DNA from: an uncultured Elusimicrobiales bacterium
Lineage (GTDB): Bacteria > Elusimicrobiota > Elusimicrobia > Elusimicrobiales > Elusimicrobiaceae
Direction: 5' to 3'
Length of the DNA: 11,735 bases
NCBI GenBank assembly: GCA_905235355.1
Contig: CAJOLM010000028.1
Location: 1 to 11,735, forward strand
This document shows positions 1 through 5,819 of the stretch, piece by piece. The stretch's first letter is position 1; each line of letters starts with the position of its first letter. The position numbers and the translations under genes are program-made. The notes below the pieces were generated by a model. That model was not told where the DNA came from. It made no database searches and saw nothing but the letters and a program-made list of their open reading frames with translations.

Positions 1-1
1 C

Positions 2-109
2 ATTCTCAAGGTTGTAGTTGAGAATCTTCCGCTGATTGTGCTGTATTAAATAAACGAAACCTTTATTTACAAACAGCTAAGTAAAGGGAAGATTCCCAAA
101 CCCTGCGGG
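2..109. repeat. Composite palindromic element at the left edge
   Basis: A hairpin has arms 2-9 (ATTCTCAA) and 18-25 (TTGAGAAT) around an 8-nt loop. Next to it is an inner arm ATCTTCC (24-30), which pairs exactly with GGAAGAT (87-93). Beyond that is a weaker second hairpin, CCC (95-97) and GGG (107-109), around a 9-nt loop. The order hairpin, inner arm, AT-rich spacer, inner arm, hairpin matches the element inside the pilin gene at 1288-1391, including the ATCTTCC-type inner arms. The right half is degenerate. No gene is seen in 1-167. Confidence 0.55.
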
Positions 110-128
110 CCGCCAGCCCTCGAAGATG

Positions 129-150
129 ACGACATTTGTTAATGATGTCG
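129..150. repeat. Small hairpin with 9-nt loop
   Basis: CGACAT (130-135) pairs with ATGTCG (145-150) around a 9-nt loop. It directly abuts the next element. Its loop length matches the other units of the cluster, but the stem is only 6 bp. Confidence 0.4.
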
Positions 151-219
151 CCCTGAAAGGTCTTTGTTCAGGGACTCACCACAAACAACGAGGTCCTGAG
201 CAGAAACACCTCAGGACGA
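147..219. repeat. Paired CTGAG-type palindromes, inverted
   Basis: Two related hairpins face each other. The left one has arms 151-157 (CCCTGAA) and 167-173 (TTCAGGG). The right one has arms 193-200 (GTCCTGAG) and 210-217 (CTCAGGAC). Both loops are 9 nt. The outer ends read GTC and GAC. The inner flanks GGGACTC and GAGGTCC can pair with a one-base bulge, closing a larger cruciform. The unit matches those at 1446-1476 and 1541-1570. Confidence 0.65.
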
Positions 220-240
220 CAGCTCTTAAAAAGCGGATGA

Positions 241-269
241 GATCCCCGATAAAAACCCTCGGGGATGAC
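241..269. repeat. CCCCGA-type palindromic unit
   Basis: Arms ATCCCCGA (242-249) and TCGGGGAT (259-266) enclose a 9-nt loop, followed by GAC. Allowing for three changed bases, it matches 1364-1390 in the pilin leader, with the loop TAAAAACCC against TAAAAACAC. Confidence 0.65.
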
Positions 270-311
270 ATATATTTTATAATGGCGGGCAGTCGCGCCG
301 CGCTTTTCCCT

Positions 312-343
312 TGCCCTGTGAGTGAGAAGGTGCCCGCAGGGCA
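312..343. repeat. Hairpin TGCCCTG/CAGGGCA
   Basis: A 7-bp stem (312-318 and 337-343) encloses an 18-nt loop in a GC-richer stretch between the small palindromes and the AT-rich element. Its loop differs from the 9-nt units, so it may belong to another repeat type. The stretch 270-375 holds nothing else I recognise. Confidence 0.35.
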
Positions 344-375
344 GGTGAGAGGCAAAAAAGCACGCAAACCCGGGG

Positions 376-404
376 ACAAAAATAGGGCTTGACTTGTTTT
401 TTTT
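376..404 (+). repeat. AT-rich promoter-like element, copy 1
   Basis: The sequence AAAAATAGGGCTTGACTTG followed by T8 and GA is almost identical to the reverse complement of 6398-6427 upstream of the second prepilin gene, where the T run is nine long. Here it points rightwards, against the adjacent pilin remnant, and abuts a perfect 25-bp inverted repeat. It may be a displaced copy of a pilin upstream region, since no rightward gene follows it. Confidence 0.6.
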
Positions 405-458
405 GAGTACCTTACAGGACACCCCAGGCTCCCGCCTGGGGTGTCCTGTAAGGTACTC
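405..458. repeat. Perfect 25-bp inverted repeat with 4-nt loop
   Basis: The arms 405-429 and 434-458 are exact reverse complements, and the loop is TCCC (430-433). The left arm starts GAGTACCTTACAGG and runs into CACCCCAGGC. On neither strand is the hairpin followed by a T run, so it does not look like an intrinsic terminator. In the minus-strand reading frame of the pilin remnant it is translated, just after the residues SKSFSEY. Confidence 0.85.
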
Positions 459-814
459 ACTAAAACTCTTACTCAGAGTAAAGTTTAAGTATGAACCATC
501 TGTCAAGGTAATTTTCGCCTCTGTTTCAGAGGGATATTCTATCTTATCAATCGTAGGCGCAGTATCTGTTGTATAACCGTACCGACTTACCCAACTGTTA
601 TTGCTTCCATTAGGATTAAACAAACCATCCCAGGCTCCTCCACTGACCATCCATTCCCATCCGGCAGACGGAGCAGTGGTGGACAAGGAAGTAGTACCGC
701 CAGTCTGTTCATTGTCGTCATCTCCGCTCTGGTCACTTCCACTGCTTACGCCGATGCCCGTTCCATTCCCCGTTCCTTCCAAAATATACGCCTCATAATT
801 GCTGTCTGTACCTG

Positions 815-1423
815 TTATCGGGGAGTTGCATTAGTCGGTCCATAGCTTAAACAAATTTGCTTGGCTATCTTATTTTCTTTTAACGCCTCACAATGTATTT
901 CATTGGGGAAATGTGTACTTTTGGCAAAGTACATTACATACGTGTTATTCAGTCCGGTTTTACTTGCTTTGACAAAGTTATGGCTGTCCGTGCTCGTAAC
1001 CTCTATGACCATACCGTCTGAATTAGTTACTTTATTATCGTCCACTGTTCCAGGTACAAAAATAGACAAGTCGGCTATTTCATCACTATAACTGCCATTT
1101 TCCATATAAACGGCTTCTTCTGCATTTTTGACAGATTTAGCCAAGGGCATTAAAGTAGCATATCTGCTTTTTTGTACTGCAGTTTGATACTGCGGGATAG
1201 CGATAGCCGTTAAAATGCCGATAATGAGGATAACGACGAGCAGCTCAATGAGCGTAAACGCTTTCTTGCTGTTATCAAATAAAGGAGCCATCCCCGAAAT
1301 TTGTAATCGGGGATCTTCCACGCTCTGCTGTTTTCGCACGACACGACCACGGCACGCGTTGAAGATTCCCGATAAAAACACTCGGGAATGGTTCTTATTT
1401 ATACTTTCATTTTGTTTTTTCAT
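815..1423 (-). CDS. Type IV prepilin-like protein with expanded leader
   Basis: This encodes a pilin or pseudopilin subunit of 202 residues. The processing motif KKA/FTLIE lies at 53-60, with Glu60 as the conserved Glu+5 and Ala at -1 in place of the usual Gly. The hydrophobic helix spans about 57-77 (LIELLVVILIIGILTAIAIP). The mature part is about 147 residues, with two cysteines (178 and 191) that may form the C-terminal disulfide usual in pilins. The ATG at 1423 has AGGAG at 1429-1433, 5 nt upstream. The leader is 55 residues, far longer than usual, because residues 12-45 are encoded by a composite palindrome (1288-1391). The ATG at residue 45 has no proper ribosome binding site. The frame ends at TAA (815-817), while homologous-looking sequence continues in the -1 frame, so the protein is probably truncated. 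Prepilins are cut by PilD and inserted in the inner membrane; that step is family knowledge. Confidence 0.8.
   Translation of the reverse strand: MKKQNESINKNHSRVFLSGIFNACRGRVVRKQQSVEDPRLQISGMAPLFDNSKKAFTLIELLVVILIIGILTAIAIPQYQTAVQKSRYATLMPLAKSVKNAEEAVYMENGSYSDEIADLSIFVPGTVDDNKVTNSDGMVIEVTSTDSHNFVKASKTGLNNTYVMYFAKSTHFPNEIHCEALKENKIAKQICLSYGPTNATPR
1288..1391. repeat. Composite palindrome inside the prepilin leader
   Basis: The outer ends are CCAT and ATGG. Hairpin one is ATCCCCGA (1290-1297) with TCGGGGAT (1307-1314). Hairpin two is ATTCCCGA (1365-1372) with TCGGGAAT (1382-1389). Both loops are 9 nt. Inner arms ATCTTCCACGC (1313-1323) and GCGTTGAAGAT (1356-1366) pair with one mismatch. The whole element is translated in frame as residues 12-45 of the prepilin, without a stop codon. 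Confidence 0.8.
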
Positions 1424-1445
1424 ATTTTCTCCTGTTATTTAATGT

Positions 1446-1570
1446 GTCGTGCTGAGAGGTTTCTACTCAGCACCTCAACTACTATCATTTTAAATAAGGA
1501 TGGGATCCCCGATTACAAATTTCGGGGATGGCAACCTTTTAGCTCCTGAGCAACAACACCCCAGGATGAC
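1446..1570. repeat. CTGAG-type pair with a CCCCGA-type unit between
   Basis: The left hairpin is GTGCTGAG (1449-1456) with CTCAGCAC (1466-1473). The right hairpin is TCCTGAG (1544-1550) with CCCAGGA (1560-1566), with one mismatch. Both loops are 9 nt, and the outer ends are GTC and GAC. Between them is a third hairpin, ATCCCCGA (1505-1512) with TCGGGGAT (1522-1529), also with a 9-nt loop. That middle unit is the exact reverse complement of 1290-1314. The layout suggests one unit inserted into another composite. It lies in the probable 5' untranslated region of the prepilin gene. Confidence 0.6.
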
Positions 1571-1597
1571 CCTATTTATATCCCTTTTTTCCTTTTC

Positions 1598-1691
1598 GTC
1601 ATCCCGGACATGGATCCGGGATCCAGTCTGTTTAATAAAGGATTTGTTTCCTTATAAACGGCCTGGATTGCGGGTCCACGCCCGCAATGAC
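1598..1691. repeat. Composite palindrome GTCATCCCGG...CCGCAATGAC
   Basis: Hairpin one is ATCCCGGA (1601-1608) with TCCGGGAT (1615-1622). Hairpin two is ATTGCGGG (1667-1674) with CCCGCAAT (1681-1688). Both loops are 6 nt. The outer ends are GTCAT and ATGAC. Inner arms ATCCAG (1621-1626) and CTGGAT (1663-1668) pair. The spacer is AT-rich. The architecture is the same as 1288-1391, but the loop class differs. Confidence 0.7.
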
Positions 1692-1718
1692 GACGCTCCC
1701 GCATAGCCATATCATATC

Positions 1719-1760
1719 AAAAAAAAATCAAGGCCTATTTTGCCTCGCCATTTTACGACG
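1719..1760 (-). promoter_or_regulatory. AT-rich pilin upstream element, copy 2
   Basis: It contains an A9 run (1719-1727 on the plus strand) and ends with CCATTTTACGACG (1748-1760). It is homologous to 6400-6446, which sits just upstream of the intact prepilin; the 13-nt end is identical. Read on the minus strand it gives CTTGA, a T9 run, then GATATGAT. It probably is the original upstream region of the prepilin at 1423, now about 300 bp away, with hairpin repeats between. Promoter activity is inferred. Confidence 0.45.
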
Positions 1761-1796
1761 AAAAAAACGGAAAAAACAAAATGTTTTTTCCGTTTT
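1761..1796 (-). terminator. Intrinsic terminator after the PPC gene
   Basis: On the minus strand, 15-bp arms (1782-1796 and 1764-1778) around a 3-nt loop form a stem containing ACGGAAAAAACA. A run of seven T (1767-1761) follows, partly shared with the stem. It lies 19 nt beyond the stop codon of the upstream gene. Confidence 0.85.
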
Positions 1797-1815
1797 CTAT
1801 CAAACAAGAATTACG

Positions 1816-2244
1816 CTAGTTCCACAAAGACACTTTGGTCACTTTGTCTAAGCGGCGCACTTTGGGTTCGCCCACCAGCTCTTGAATATACGCTTCTCCG
1901 ACAAAGATTTTGGTGCCCGGCAACACGTGCCCGCCAAACACATTATATTCCTGGTCGGCAAACATACCATGCGCATGCACGCACGGGCGGTTATCCTGGA
2001 TGCTGATATTGCCCGTCAAGCTGACAATATCCAGCGGCTCACTAATGACCTTTTTGCCATATTTTTTCTTAGATTGGTCAAATACGCTCAGCGTGGCATT
2101 TTCCACCGCGCCAATCACATTGACAATGCCGCATTTGACTTGGTTATCGTGGCAAAAATTCGCCAGCGATTCCATTAAGTCTTTGCCCTTGGGCAATTTA
2201 AAAATATAAGTTCTTCCGGTTAAATAAGGTTTTTCTTCTGCCAT
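1816..2244 (-). CDS. PPC/DUF296-domain protein
   Basis: This is a single-domain protein of 142 residues. It shows the family's core motifs: a glycine-containing strand IVNVIGAVENATL (40-52), the strand LDIVSLTGNIS (71-81), the histidine pair H90 and H92 in PCVHAHGMF, and GGHVLPGT (104-111). In plants this domain follows AT-hook motifs and mediates multimerisation. Bacterial stand-alone versions are small, probably trimeric proteins of unclear function. No AT-hook or other DNA-binding segment is seen here. The start at 2244 is supported by AAGGAG 7 nt upstream; the earlier ATG at 2274 would overlap the upstream stop and lacks such a site. It lies 20 nt after the transketolase-like gene and before a strong terminator, so the two are probably co-transcribed. 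Confidence 0.8.
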   Translation of the reverse strand: MAEEKPYLTGRTYIFKLPKGKDLMESLANFCHDNQVKCGIVNVIGAVENATLSVFDQSKKKYGKKVISEPLDIVSLTGNISIQDNRPCVHAHGMFADQEYNVFGGHVLPGTKIFVGEAYIQELVGEPKVRRLDKVTKVSLWN

Positions 2245-2264
2245 GTTGACTCTCCTTGAATAGT

Positions 2265-4601
2265 TTATTGCCACTTGGATTGTTTGCGCCGGGCCAAATA
2301 TTCTTTGACCGCGCGCAGTTGGCTGGGGCCGTCTAAGCCCGCTTCCTGATACACTTTGGCGGCACTGCCGCTGCCCAAAAATCCGCCGTTTTTGTGCGGA
2401 TAGAGCGCGCAGCTGCGGCCGGCATCACTATGCAGCCAGCAATCCAGCGTAGGCAATGTAAAATCGGTAATCCCGGTGGCGATTTGTTTCCACGCCGCGG
2501 GGAGTATTTTTTCCTGTTCGGCCGCCGGTAAAAGCTCAAAGAGTTCCCGGCTGCTGACATACAAAACAGCCACGTTGACTTTTTCTTTTTTAATTTCCGG
2601 CAACACTTCTTCTACAAAAATCCGCCCCACTCCGGCCCCTTGCAAGATAATCACTCCGTCGGGCGTACTGATCGGTTTATGCAAATAATACACGCCCTTT
2701 AGGGCAGCTTGCGTCGTGTCTAATCCTAATGCGGCCCGGTCCAGCATTTTAGCAGACGGACGGATGACAAACGGGCTTAACAGTGCCGGGCGCAATTGCA
2801 ACGCGCGCATGACAAGCGGCCACATTTCATCTACCTCTAATGGGGTCAATGTAATGCAGCTGCCTTTGGGAAAATTGTCCTGCACCAGCTGCAACGCTTG
2901 CGGGTCGGCATGCGTCGGGCCGTCTTCTCCGGTGGGCAATCCTGCGTGCCCGTTAAATAGGATAAAGGTGTTAGGCTTGCCGCCCACTTCCTGTGCGGCC
3001 TGATAACCAATAGCGTGCAAACGCGCCGCCACATGACCAAAGGCCAAAAATGCCGCGTACGAGGACGCCACCCCGATATGCCGCCCAAAAGACGATACCC
3101 CGCTGCACACGCCCGCCATGGCATCTTCGCAAATACCGCCGATAGACAGCTGGCGGCTGAGCGGATTTTTAATCGTGTTAAAAAAGCCTTGCGGGAAATC
3201 TTTGGCAATTTTGCCAGCGTTTGTGGAGCCGTACAAATCGGCAGAGCCTGTTAAAATCGTGCCACCGGTATGTTTGTTTAAATAGGCTAGCACTTGCGCC
3301 AGTACCCCGCGGGTGGTGTAACTTTCCCCCGGCGTAAACGCAAATTCCGCAGGCACATTTTCCGGCGTAAAATCGGTATAGACTTTTTGCACGTCGCCCA
3401 ATTCTGGGCGCAGCGTCCGTTTGGCTGCGTGTAACTCTTTCGCGCGCGCCGCCACACATTGGGCAATATATTCCGCTAGGGCTTTGTCTTGCGTTAAAGC
3501 CTGGCGGAAGGTTTCTAGCACCGCCCAGTAATTGGCCTCTATATTTTCCGGGGTTTTCTCCCCTTCAAAACGCGGGAACGTCACACCGAAAAGTTGCTCC
3601 ACTTCCTCAAGCGTCTTGTAAAACTCCGGCGAGCAGAATTTGTGTCCGCCCCCGTGTGATGCTTTGCCTTCCAGCCCGTATTTCCAACCTTTTACCGTGC
3701 GGTACACAATGGCAGTCGGCTGGTGATTATCAAATGACAGCGCGGCTTTTTGTGCCGCGTGCACTTGAGCAAAGTCGTGTCCGTTGGGCACATAAATCAC
3801 ATTAAAATCATGCAGACGGAACAGCTCCGCGGGCGTCCATTGTACATAATCGCCCGGCTGGTCCCCTTCGCAAGTGACGCAATTTGTTTCAATAGAAGCC
3901 TCGTTCCAATCCACGTGGAAAATCACATTGGTCAGCTGCGCCGTGGAAGCACACGCCAGCGCCTCGCTCACGCGTCCGGCGGTCAGCCCGCCTTCCCCCT
4001 CTAAAATATGTACGCGCGGTGCATTTTTGCCATACGCATCCGCAGCGGCTAATGCCAGCCCGATAGCCGACGCATCCCCCACGCCGCTTGCCCCGGTAGA
4101 GGTGCGTACAAAGGGCACTAGCGGTTCCGGATGTCCGCTAAGCGGTTTACTGTGAAATTGGGTAAATAGCGGGGTACCTTGCACTTTGTTATGTCTAAAA
4201 CCTAGCAAATCTTCCAGCCGCAGCTGATCTTTTTCCGCTTTGGGCAGCAGGTCGGGACGCGCCAGGCGCACACACTCATTACGAAGTGCCCATGCGGCAT
4301 ATAGCCCTAGCGCCTTGTGTCCGGCGGCATAAGATAAAATATCGGCCTCTTCACGCAGCGGGTTAGCCAGTTCATACGCCATTTGCTGATAAATTAAATT
4401 TTCCACAATACGACCAGATGAAATACTGCCGCCCGGGTGACCGCTCGTCGGTACAAAATTATACGGCACCGCACACAAAGCCCGGTACAGCGCATCTATT
4501 TTTTCCAGTTGTTTTTGGTCCTTATCAGCCAGCGGATATTCCGCCGTTTCAGTGATATTTAGATAAACGCCCTGTTTTTTAGAAAAAGCAGTATCGGTCA
4601 T
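2265..4601 (-). CDS. tkt: Transketolase-like thiamine-diphosphate enzyme
   Basis: Transketolases move two-carbon units between sugar phosphates in the non-oxidative pentose phosphate pathway. From the start at 4601 the protein has 778 residues, about 110 more than common bacterial transketolases. Family motifs occur in order: SGHPGG (53-58), SGHPEP (155-160), STGASGVGDASAIGLA (168-183), the cofactor-binding GEGG with Asn233 (202-205 and HVDWN), the pyrimidine-domain CEDAM with the likely catalytic Glu492, GEDGPTH (558-564), and a C-terminal domain with HSDAGRS and GSGSAAKVY. The usual GDG of the cofactor motif is GEG here. The start is set by GGAGAGGA just upstream and by a promoter whose -35 box overlaps the more distant ATG at 4709. 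Substrate use cannot be read from the sequence; a related ketolase is possible. The divergent neighbour is an aldolase, consistent with sugar-phosphate metabolism. Confidence 0.88.
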   Translation of the reverse strand: MTDTAFSKKQGVYLNITETAEYPLADKDQKQLEKIDALYRALCAVPYNFVPTSGHPGGSISSGRIVENLIYQQMAYELANPLREEADILSYAAGHKALGLYAAWALRNECVRLARPDLLPKAEKDQLRLEDLLGFRHNKVQGTPLFTQFHSKPLSGHPEPLVPFVRTSTGASGVGDASAIGLALAAADAYGKNAPRVHILEGEGGLTAGRVSEALACASTAQLTNVIFHVDWNEASIETNCVTCEGDQPGDYVQWTPAELFRLHDFNVIYVPNGHDFAQVHAAQKAALSFDNHQPTAIVYRTVKGWKYGLEGKASHGGGHKFCSPEFYKTLEEVEQLFGVTFPRFEGEKTPENIEANYWAVLETFRQALTQDKALAEYIAQCVAARAKELHAAKRTLRPELGDVQKVYTDFTPENVPAEFAFTPGESYTTRGVLAQVLAYLNKHTGGTILTGSADLYGSTNAGKIAKDFPQGFFNTIKNPLSRQLSIGGICEDAMAGVCSGVSSFGRHIGVASSYAAFLAFGHVAARLHAIGYQAAQEVGGKPNTFILFNGHAGLPTGEDGPTHADPQALQLVQDNFPKGSCITLTPLEVDEMWPLVMRALQLRPALLSPFVIRPSAKMLDRAALGLDTTQAALKGVYYLHKPISTPDGVIILQGAGVGRIFVEEVLPEIKKEKVNVAVLYVSSRELFELLPAAEQEKILPAAWKQIATGITDFTLPTLDCWLHSDAGRSCALYPHKNGGFLGSGSAAKVYQEAGLDGPSQLRAVKEYLARRKQSKWQ

Positions 4602-4669
4602 AAATCCTCTCCGGGCATGAACCCTTTTAGCACACGGGCGCACGGGGTAATCTGCCGTACACGCGCGAA

Positions 4670-4683
4670 AATGTATATACATT
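4670..4683. promoter_or_regulatory. 14-bp palindrome at the transketolase start point
   Basis: AATGTATATACATT is a perfect palindrome. It overlaps the end of the -10 box and the expected transcription start near 4674, a typical position for a repressor operator. No candidate regulator gene is in the window. A chance AT-rich palindrome cannot be excluded. Confidence 0.35.
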
Positions 4684-4709
4684 ATACTCCGAAAATGTTT
4701 TTTTGGCAA
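4681..4709 (-). promoter_or_regulatory. Sigma-70-type promoter of the transketolase gene
   Basis: On the minus strand TTGCCA (4709-4704) is followed after exactly 17 nt by TATAAT (4686-4681). This is near consensus. It predicts an untranslated leader of about 72 nt before the ATG at 4601. Confidence 0.8.
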
Positions 4710-4763
4710 GTTAAATTCTGCCTTAGTCCTTCCTCGGCACGCGCCGGACCGCGTGAAAAGTAA

Positions 4764-4792
4764 TAGTCATATTCTCTGAAAAATTGTAAAAT
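4764..4792 (+). promoter_or_regulatory. Possible aldolase promoter
   Basis: TAGTCA (4764-4769), 17 nt, then TAAAAT (4787-4792) gives a weak match to the -35 and -10 consensus, about 38 nt before the aldolase start codon. The gene has its own strong ribosome binding site, AGGAGGA (4817-4823). Confidence 0.35.
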
Positions 4793-4829
4793 AAAAGGGA
4801 TCAGTAAAATTTTTTTAGGAGGAATCCTC

Positions 4830-5807
4830 ATGACCGTTTCTTACAAAGAACTTGGCCTCGTTAACACCCGCCAAATGTTCAAAGACGCTATGGCTGGCGG
4901 CTATGCCATCCCGGCGTATAACTTCAATAATATGGAACAATTACAAGCGATTGTCACCGCTTGTGTGCAAACCGGATCCCCGGTCATTTTGCAAGTGTCC
5001 AAAGGCGCCCGCCAATATGCCAACGCCACTTTGCTGCGCTGGATGGCCCGCGGTGCTGTGGAAATGATGAAGGAAATCGGCAAACCCGTACCCTTAACCT
5101 TGCACCTGGATCACGGCGACAGCTTTGAATTGTGCAAAGACTGCATTGACAATGGTTTCTCTTCTGTAATGATTGACGGCTCCAGCTTGCCGTACGAAGA
5201 AAACGTAGCTTTGACCAAAAAAGTGGTGGAATATGCCCACCAACATGACGTAACCGTAGAAGGCGAACTGGGCGTGCTGGCCGGTATTGAAGATGAAGTT
5301 TCCGCCGAACACCACACCTACACCGATCCGGCCCAAGTGGAAGATTTCGTAAAACGCACGGGCGTGGATTCTTTGGCTATTTCTATCGGTACTTCTCACG
5401 GTGCGTACAAATTTAAAGTAAAACCCGGAGAGAAAATGCCGGAGCTGCGCTTTGACATTTTGGAAGAAGTTTCCAAACGCTTGCCCGGTTTCCCTATTGT
5501 GTTGCATGGTTCTTCTTCCGTGCCGCAATGGGCCGTGGAACAAATCAACAAATACGGCGGCAAATTGGATAACACCGCCGGCATCCCGGAAGAACAACTG
5601 CGCAAAGCAGCCAAATCCGCTGTGTGCAAAATCAACGTGGACTCTGACGGCCGCCTGGTAATGACCGCCACCATCCGCAAAGTCTTTGCAGAAAAACCGG
5701 CTGAATTTGACCCGCGCAAATACTTGGGCCCTGCCCGCGAAGAACTTATCAAAATGTATGCTGATAAGAACGAAAAAGTATTTGGTTCTGCCGGCAGAGT
5801 AAAATAA
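4830..5807 (+). CDS. fba: Class II fructose-bisphosphate aldolase
   Basis: This zinc enzyme cleaves fructose 1,6-bisphosphate to dihydroxyacetone phosphate and glyceraldehyde 3-phosphate in glycolysis, and works in reverse in gluconeogenesis. At 325 residues it has the usual class II length. Visible motifs are PAYNFNNMEQ (28-37), HLDHGD (92-97) with the likely catalytic Asp94 and zinc ligand His95, GVEGELG-type TVEGELG (142-148), ISIGTSHGAYK (184-194) with His190, LHGSSSVP (225-232) with His226, and NVDSDGR (269-275). The metal ligands are assigned by motif, not by alignment. The start has AGGAGGA 6 nt upstream. It is divergent from the transketolase-like gene, and its transcript ends at the terminator 13 nt after the stop codon. 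The closely similar tagatose-bisphosphate aldolases cannot be fully excluded. Confidence 0.93.
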   Translation: MTVSYKELGLVNTRQMFKDAMAGGYAIPAYNFNNMEQLQAIVTACVQTGSPVILQVSKGARQYANATLLRWMARGAVEMMKEIGKPVPLTLHLDHGDSFELCKDCIDNGFSSVMIDGSSLPYEENVALTKKVVEYAHQHDVTVEGELGVLAGIEDEVSAEHHTYTDPAQVEDFVKRTGVDSLAISIGTSHGAYKFKVKPGEKMPELRFDILEEVSKRLPGFPIVLHGSSSVPQWAVEQINKYGGKLDNTAGIPEEQLRKAAKSAVCKINVDSDGRLVMTATIRKVFAEKPAEFDPRKYLGPAREELIKMYADKNEKVFGSAGRVK

Positions 5808-5819
5808 GTTTTACTTCAC

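Larger units (their letters stand above)
168..820 (-). pseudogene. Frameshifted C-terminal part of the prepilin gene
   Basis: This frame continues the prepilin at 815-1423 after a shift of one base. Around 820 the protein continues as ITGTDSNYEAYILEGTGNG, then a Gly/Ser/Asp-rich linker (SSGSDQSGDDDNEQTGG), then a possible globular part with WEWMVSGGAW, DGLFNPNGSNNSW and ITLTDGSYLNF. After SKSFSEY the frame runs through the 25-bp inverted repeat and further palindromic repeats to a TGA at 168-170. Those last roughly 90 residues are repeat-derived and unlikely to be original. There is no ribosome binding site of its own; the TTG at 782 is only a possible start. The shift needs one extra base, most simply a fifth C in the C4 run at 820-823 (minus strand). 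I see no known domain in the C-terminal part. It could be a decayed gene, a variable pilin tail, or an assembly error. Confidence 0.55.

Noticed and set aside
405..458. 25-bp hairpin as an intrinsic terminator
   Set aside because: Neither strand has a T run directly after the stem; the T8 precedes it on the plus strand.
815..831. Programmed -1 frameshift in the prepilin
   Set aside because: The site reads ACTCCCCGATAA and lacks a standard X XXY YYZ slippery heptamer, so a simple one-base deletion or assembly error is more likely.
1288..1391. Cloverleaf-like fold suggesting a tRNA or other structural RNA
   Set aside because: Two hairpins plus an outer stem resemble part of a cloverleaf, but there is no T-loop GTTCRA motif, no acceptor stem and no CCA end, and the same fold recurs in unrelated copies.
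1..1760. Repeats suggesting a CRISPR array
   Set aside because: The units differ in sequence and orientation, spacing is irregular, and no regular spacers or cas genes are present.
4602..4709. Longer N-terminus for the transketolase from the ATG at 4709
   Set aside because: That ATG overlaps the -35 box of a near-consensus promoter, the extra 36 residues are not transketolase-like, and the ATG at 4601 has a strong ribosome binding site.
5094..5597. Long open frame antisense to the aldolase
   Set aside because: The plus strand encodes a complete aldolase with all motifs; the antisense frame has no recognisable domain and no ribosome binding site.
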